Origin: Hypomyces perniciosus
Lineage: Eukaryota > Ascomycota > Sordariomycetes > Hypocreales > Hypocreaceae
Assembly (NCBI GenBank): GCA_008477525.1
Contig: SPDT01000008.1
Span: 1,178,001-1,242,000, forward strand
Length of the DNA stretch: 64,000 nt
Direction of reading: 5' to 3'
A program made the translations under genes and the position numbers. Shown in pieces: positions 60,020 through 64,000 of the stretch; the first letter of the stretch is position 1, and each line of letters opens with the position of its first letter. The notes under the pieces are model-generated. The model did not search any database. It had not been told where the DNA came from and saw nothing but the letters and a program-made list of their open reading frames with translations.

Positions 60020-60883
60020 ATGACTGCCCTTGAAACCTATATGGACGACATATTTGCAAAGCATCGCACAATTAGGGAACCGTGGCATTTCATCAAGCAA
60101 GACCTCCTCCCAAAACTCCTATAGTCACTCTTAAAACTAAGCTTTAAAAAGGTAGCTTTCGGGATAAAGGAGGTTGTTGCAGTGGGATAGACTTACAAAA
60201 TCGGAGGAAAGATGCGTATAAAACCCAAGAGAGCTATAAAACTAAAGGACTAGCATGTGCCAACCAATGCCACTGGAGTGCCTACTTTCCTTAAAGTATT
60301 AGGCCCCTGCAGGAGATGGATCTTGAATTGCTCGGAAATAGCCCGACCGCTAAGTAGACTGACAGGGGATGTGGATTGGAAATGGTCCTCAGCAGAAGCA
60401 GCCTCTTTCAAACTGCTGAAGGAAAAAGCCTCTACGGAGTACAGCCCTGGAAATGATGCAAGCAATTATGGAGGAGGTTGCGTGATCATGCAGCAGAGAG
60501 GGAAGACTCACTATCCTATCCTGTACGATTCGTTCCTCTTCACCAAGACCCAGCGAAACTACAGTACCTATAAAAGGGAACTGCGTGCTATTATAGAATT
60601 TTACCGGAAGCACAGTCACTTCTTTAATGCCAAAGAACCTTCAACTATCTACACCGATCAAAAACCTCTCACGTGGTTCATCGACTCCAGCAACCACGAA
60701 GGAATCTATGCCGTCTGGAAAGAAGGAGCTGGCGGCTATGAAGAAATGCTTCGAAAGCTGGCTGGGAAGAGCTCCCTTGGCCCAAAATTGATGATGCCCG
60801 ATTATGTGAGGTTTGCTGAGCTGGTGAAAAAACCACGAATCACCGGAAAAAATGCGATCGACCCAGCCCTGCTGGAGGTCTGA
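60020..60883 (+). mobile_element. Decayed Ty3/gypsy pol fragment (RT end plus RNase H)
   Basis: A single reading frame carries the reverse-transcriptase catalytic box TYMDDIFAKH (60035-60064), the RT thumb (KLSFKKVAFGIKEVVAVG, then TYKIGGKMRIKP), the connection NCSEIARPLSRLTGDVDWKW and an RNase H domain (RNYSTYKRELRAIIEFYRKH, then TIYTDQKPLTWFI). Three in-frame TAG codons (60122, 60188, 60251) interrupt it. Two of them stand where the family has Trp, so TGG to TAG transitions are likely, as RIP would produce. No gag, protease, integrase or long terminal repeats are recognisable, so the copy is truncated at both ends and inactive. Confidence 0.82.
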
Positions 60884-62017
60884 TGACTTCAACCCTAACG
60901 GGGAAGTCGGTCATATTTCGACCCTCGCAACAAGCATTGGCCCCCAGGGGGACATCACAGGCATATCTCGGTACACTGGAGACCCATGGTACGAAGAAGT
61001 GGCCACATGCCTGACCACAGGAGAAGGGGGTGGAGAGTTTGGAGATGTCGGAAGTGTCTCAAACATGGAACCCACAAGAAGAAGGCTCTCAACCAGGGCA
61101 CGCTGAGTAGCAAAGTACGCTTTGGTTCGCAAAAAAAAAGTACATGAAAGCCCAGCTAATTTATATATATAACAACGCAAGTACGGAGTAGATTCTTTAT
61201 CTATACTCCGTATAAAATTCAATATTCGCATATAAACACGACATCGTCAACGACAAGAATTATTATAATGCACACTCCTGCATCAAAACAGTCTCTGAAT
61301 TAGGCCAGTTTTGGGCTGCGGATAAAGGAGTCTCTAAAGAAGCTGTAGGCAAAGTTTCATGTAAAACAGTTAAGTTTTGGAAATGCTGTAATGTGTTGAA
61401 GTTGTAGTAATTATTGTGATCTTGGTGTTGAGCATAAAAACATGTCTACATTTATTTGTATGGGAATTATATAGAAAACTAAAGTAAAACTTTTTTTTTG
61501 TGAACCAAAACGTACTCGCAGGATGGAGTGCTTGGAGAGAAGGGTGAGTGGTAAATTGAAAGGTGGATCAATGGTGGAATGAAGAGTGGGGTGGGGTGTG
61601 TACGATCACACCCTAGGCAGCCGTCGTATCACGTGCAAGCATAGCCATTATGCTTGTCGCATGTACATGTACTAGTAACTCCAATTGCTCTATATTATCC
61701 TGGTTGCAATAGATTACTCTCATTGCAATACTTCGTAGATTAATAATATCATTACGATAAATAGCTCCTACCCCTAATGCTCTGTCAGTTAACTGTCTGA
61801 TGAGCTGTGTATCTTTTGCGGTCCCTCTTTTTTTGTTGCCCGCTTGCTTGGGAGCATTGGTTCTCTCAGCTATTGCTTCTCTTAGATATTTCAAAGTGCC
61901 CAGAAACATTGGCTTCAAACGATCGAGAATAACGCAGATACTTTTTTTAGTGCACAACATGATTTCAGTCAGCTCATAAAACTCAACGACCATATTAGTG
62001 ACGCAATCAAACAGAAG
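60884..62017. other. AT-rich stretch, unrecognised minus-strand ORF
   Basis: AT-rich DNA with several poly-T/A runs (near 61130 and 61491) and TACGGAGTA/TACTCCGTA motifs at about 61182 and 61205. A 156-codon minus-strand frame (62083-61613) is open but has no motif I know and starts inside an opposing frame. Confidence 0.35.
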
Positions 62018-62326
62018 ATGACCGAGGTAGAGGTCGACAGCAGACGCAAAGCCCTGACAGATGAAATAGAGAAAATGGAACATGAAAAGGCTGGCATCAC
62101 GAAAGAGATCTCAGAGAACCTGGAGAAACAGAGAGAGGCGCGGAAGGCTCTTGAAGAGATCAAGAGTGATATCCATCAGAGGGAGCATGACCCCCGGGAG
62201 AAGCGAACCACGGAGAACAAAACCAATCTTGAAATGGGTGCAGAACCAACGACCGTTTTTCCTGCTCAGTGTGGTCTTGATGATGCTGAAGGCAGGACAT
62301 GTCTTTTTCGCGAGCTTGATGAGTGA
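62018..62326 (+). CDS. Unrecognised coiled-coil ORF, possible gene remnant
   Basis: 102 codons, of which the first 55 form a strongly charged heptad-like helix (ALTDEIEKMEHEKAGITKEI, EKQREARKALEEI). The same frame continues upstream of the ATG as DFSQLIKLNDHISDAIKQK, right after a TTTCAG. So this may be the last exon of a larger, partly lost gene. I cannot name a family. The composition is too biased to be random, but the length, the lack of a start context and the retroelement nearby suggest a remnant. Confidence 0.3.
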   Translation: MTEVEVDSRRKALTDEIEKMEHEKAGITKEISENLEKQREARKALEEIKSDIHQREHDPREKRTTENKTNLEMGAEPTTVFPAQCGLDDAEGRTCLFRELDE

Positions 62327-63209
62327 GTGGGACAATCCTGTTTACCCCGTTTCGACCACGCTGTAATTATAATCCGGATATATAGCTTCGTTTATTGTAT
62401 TCAATTTTTGCCTAAATCCAGGCCCTATTATGTCCCAAGGACCATTATCAATGGTTCTCACAGCACAGCAAGGGTGTCGGATCCAGTGGTTGAGCGTAAC
62501 AGCAATACGCGAGGAATCCTCTCAATTGAAGCTAACTACGGAGTGGAAAACTAGAAAATAGAGGGCAGCCGTTATCATAACATACATCATACATAGGAAA
62601 TTGTGTTGTGGATACAAGTTGTGGTTGGATCACGTCACAAAAGAGATGACAGCCGAATGCGAACAGTAATGCGATAAAGGGAATTAATTGTCAAGCCTCG
62701 ATCGATACTAGTATTTCGGCCACTTGTTTAGAACGTATCCACTCCCCAATATTTCCCACGATCTAAGACGATTCCCATGTCGTACTAATACTACGGAGTA
62801 CTAGTAGTGGCATTGCTAATTGGCTGGTACTATTTTAAGCCCGATTCATACAAGCCTGGAATCGCAACGTTGAGCCGCCCGAGTGTCCGAACTCCGTACA
62901 TGCGTGGCGGACCAACATTGTGTGATGTACGGAGTACGGAGTACAGGGCAATCCATGGCTCGGGGATTTCAGCATGCGGCTTTTTGCGGAGTTAAGATGG
63001 GGACGGAGACGGGGAGATATGAGCTGAAATGAAGATTCTAGATGAAACCTGCTGCTCCATGCGGAGTTCATAAAGCGAGTTTTGCGGGCTTCATGGACTT
63101 GTTTGTTCCTTGTTTGTTCCTTGTTGTCAGTTAAGAGGGATTGAGACGTCGCTTCAGTCAGCCTCTCGTCATAATCTCGTTCATGCACATGTGTAAGAGG
63201 AGCATCACC
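62327..63209. other. Intergenic with TACGGAGTA cluster
   Basis: No supported gene. The motif TACGGAGTA or its complement occurs near 62537, 62791, 62889 and, in tandem, near 62929-62944. A CTTGTTTGTTC duplication lies near 63099-63119. Confidence 0.45.
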
Positions 63210-63971
63210 ATGCCAGCGACAGAAACACAGCCTTTGATCAACACTCTACAGGGGATAAACATACCAAAGGGTACATAGTAGTCTCCCCTTGCTTTGCGAG
63301 AGACTGCAAGATACTGCAAGATACTTACTCGGTCGCACAGCAGCACCATGGGCCGTTGCGGTTCCTTCACGGAGAAGTCCATCACGATACTTGCCCCAGA
63401 CCATCGCCCACAGGGGCTACAAAGCTTCATGGCCAGAAAACTCCATGGCCGCGTTTAAGAGCGCAGTCGGCGTGGGAGCTCATGCGATAGAGACGGATGT
63501 GCACATCTCCAAGGACGGGGTCGTGGTTTTATCACATGTACGTTGTGCTTTGCCCCTCTGCTTGGCGAGTGGAGTGGAATATGCTGCTGACTTTTGCCAA
63601 GGATTCCTCGCTCAAGAGATGTTTTGGCGTGGACCGCAAGATTAGGGACTGTGATTGGGAGTTCCTCTCTACGCTGACGACGTTGAGGCAGCCTCATGAG
63701 AAGCTGCCGAGGCTGAGTGATTTGCTGGAGTATCTCGTCTCTGGACCGGAGACGGAGAAGATTTGGGTACTGTTGGATATCAAGGTGAGTGAATGACCGA
63801 GAGGAGTATATATATATATATACATATATGCTTTAAAGGCTTTCCCTGGTTCTAATGAATGGATAGATGGATGATGATCCGAATGCGTTGCTTGGAGCCG
63901 TTGCAAAAACATTCACTCAAATCCCGTCAAAGGTCCCATGGGATGAACGTATCGTCCTAGGGTGCTGGAAC
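63210..63971 (+). CDS. Glycerophosphodiester phosphodiesterase family protein, 3' part outside window
   Basis: GDPD/PI-PLC-like TIM-barrel enzymes hydrolyse glycerophosphodiesters. The fungal branch with this start includes phosphatidylglycerol phospholipase C (Pgc1). The catalytic start TIAHRGYKASWPENSMAAF holds the conserved His-Arg and Glu-Asn. AIETDVHISKDGVVVLSHDS gives the metal-binding Glu-Asp and second His, and VLLDIK follows. Introns 63271-63340, 63538-63601 and 63785-63866 keep frame, and another begins at 63972 and runs off the window. The first exon (MPATETQPLINTLQ) is less sure than the others. It was chosen because it gives an ATG and an in-frame join, while the catalytic frame itself has no nearby ATG. 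Confidence 0.85.
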
Positions 63972-64000
63972 GTAAGTCACCACCCACTCCTATTCAAATA

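Overview
This is nuclear DNA of a filamentous ascomycete. Nearly every gene is split by short (about 45-150 nt) GT-AG introns, many with a TACTAAC/CTAAC-like branch site, and intergenic spacing is a few hundred bases. The families present (FacB/Cat8 regulator, fungal NACHT-type STAND protein, F-box/ankyrin protein, Mrc1, Pof3/Dia2) and the protein details fit Pezizomycotina, most probably Sordariomycetes/Hypocreales. That placement is my inference from familiarity, not from a search.

Layout. 1-8 kb: myo-inositol-1-phosphate synthase (INO1, with a probable 5'UTR intron) and the replication-checkpoint mediator Mrc1. 8.3-19 kb is an accessory-looking block: a broken fungal STAND (NACHT-type) gene, a head-to-head SNF2/Rad5-type helicase with two GC-AG introns, and an F-box protein made of about 16 ankyrin repeats. 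A tRNA-Val(AAC) gene with an intron closes the block. 20-34.8 kb is dense housekeeping: a mitochondrial ABC1/UbiB-type atypical kinase, an unrecognised acidic protein, PEX19, UBC9, asparagine synthetase (10 exons), mitochondrial porin, a membrane-anchored mitochondrial J-protein and a GH47 alpha-1,2-mannosidase. 36-47 kb: UPF1 and IMP4 (divergent), a plasma-membrane syntaxin (Sso type) and TOM70. 47-54.5 kb: aminodeoxychorismate lyase, a TPR/F-box/LRR protein of the Dia2/Pof3 type, an Obg/YchF-like GTPase containing a 10-nt micro-exon, and a SET-domain lysine methyltransferase. 56.3-59.2 kb: the acetate regulator FacB/Cat8. 59.2-63.2 kb is gene-poor and holds a decayed Ty3/gypsy reverse-transcriptase/RNase H fragment plus unrecognised ORFs. 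The window ends inside a glycerophosphodiester phosphodiesterase gene.

The genes do not form one pathway or a secondary-metabolite cluster. Several share cell-biological themes: mitochondrial biogenesis (Tom70, porin, ABC1 kinase, J-protein), replication stress and ubiquitin signalling (Mrc1, Dia2/Pof3-like F-box protein, Rad5-like helicase, Ubc9) and RNA metabolism (Upf1, Imp4, tRNA). The most unusual material is in gene structure (micro-exons, GC-AG introns, stop-free in-frame introns), the RIP-like lesions in the STAND gene and the retroelement, and a TACGGAGTA/TACTCCGTA motif scattered through the intergenic DNA.

All exon joins were checked by hand for frame and conserved sequence. No similarity search was available.
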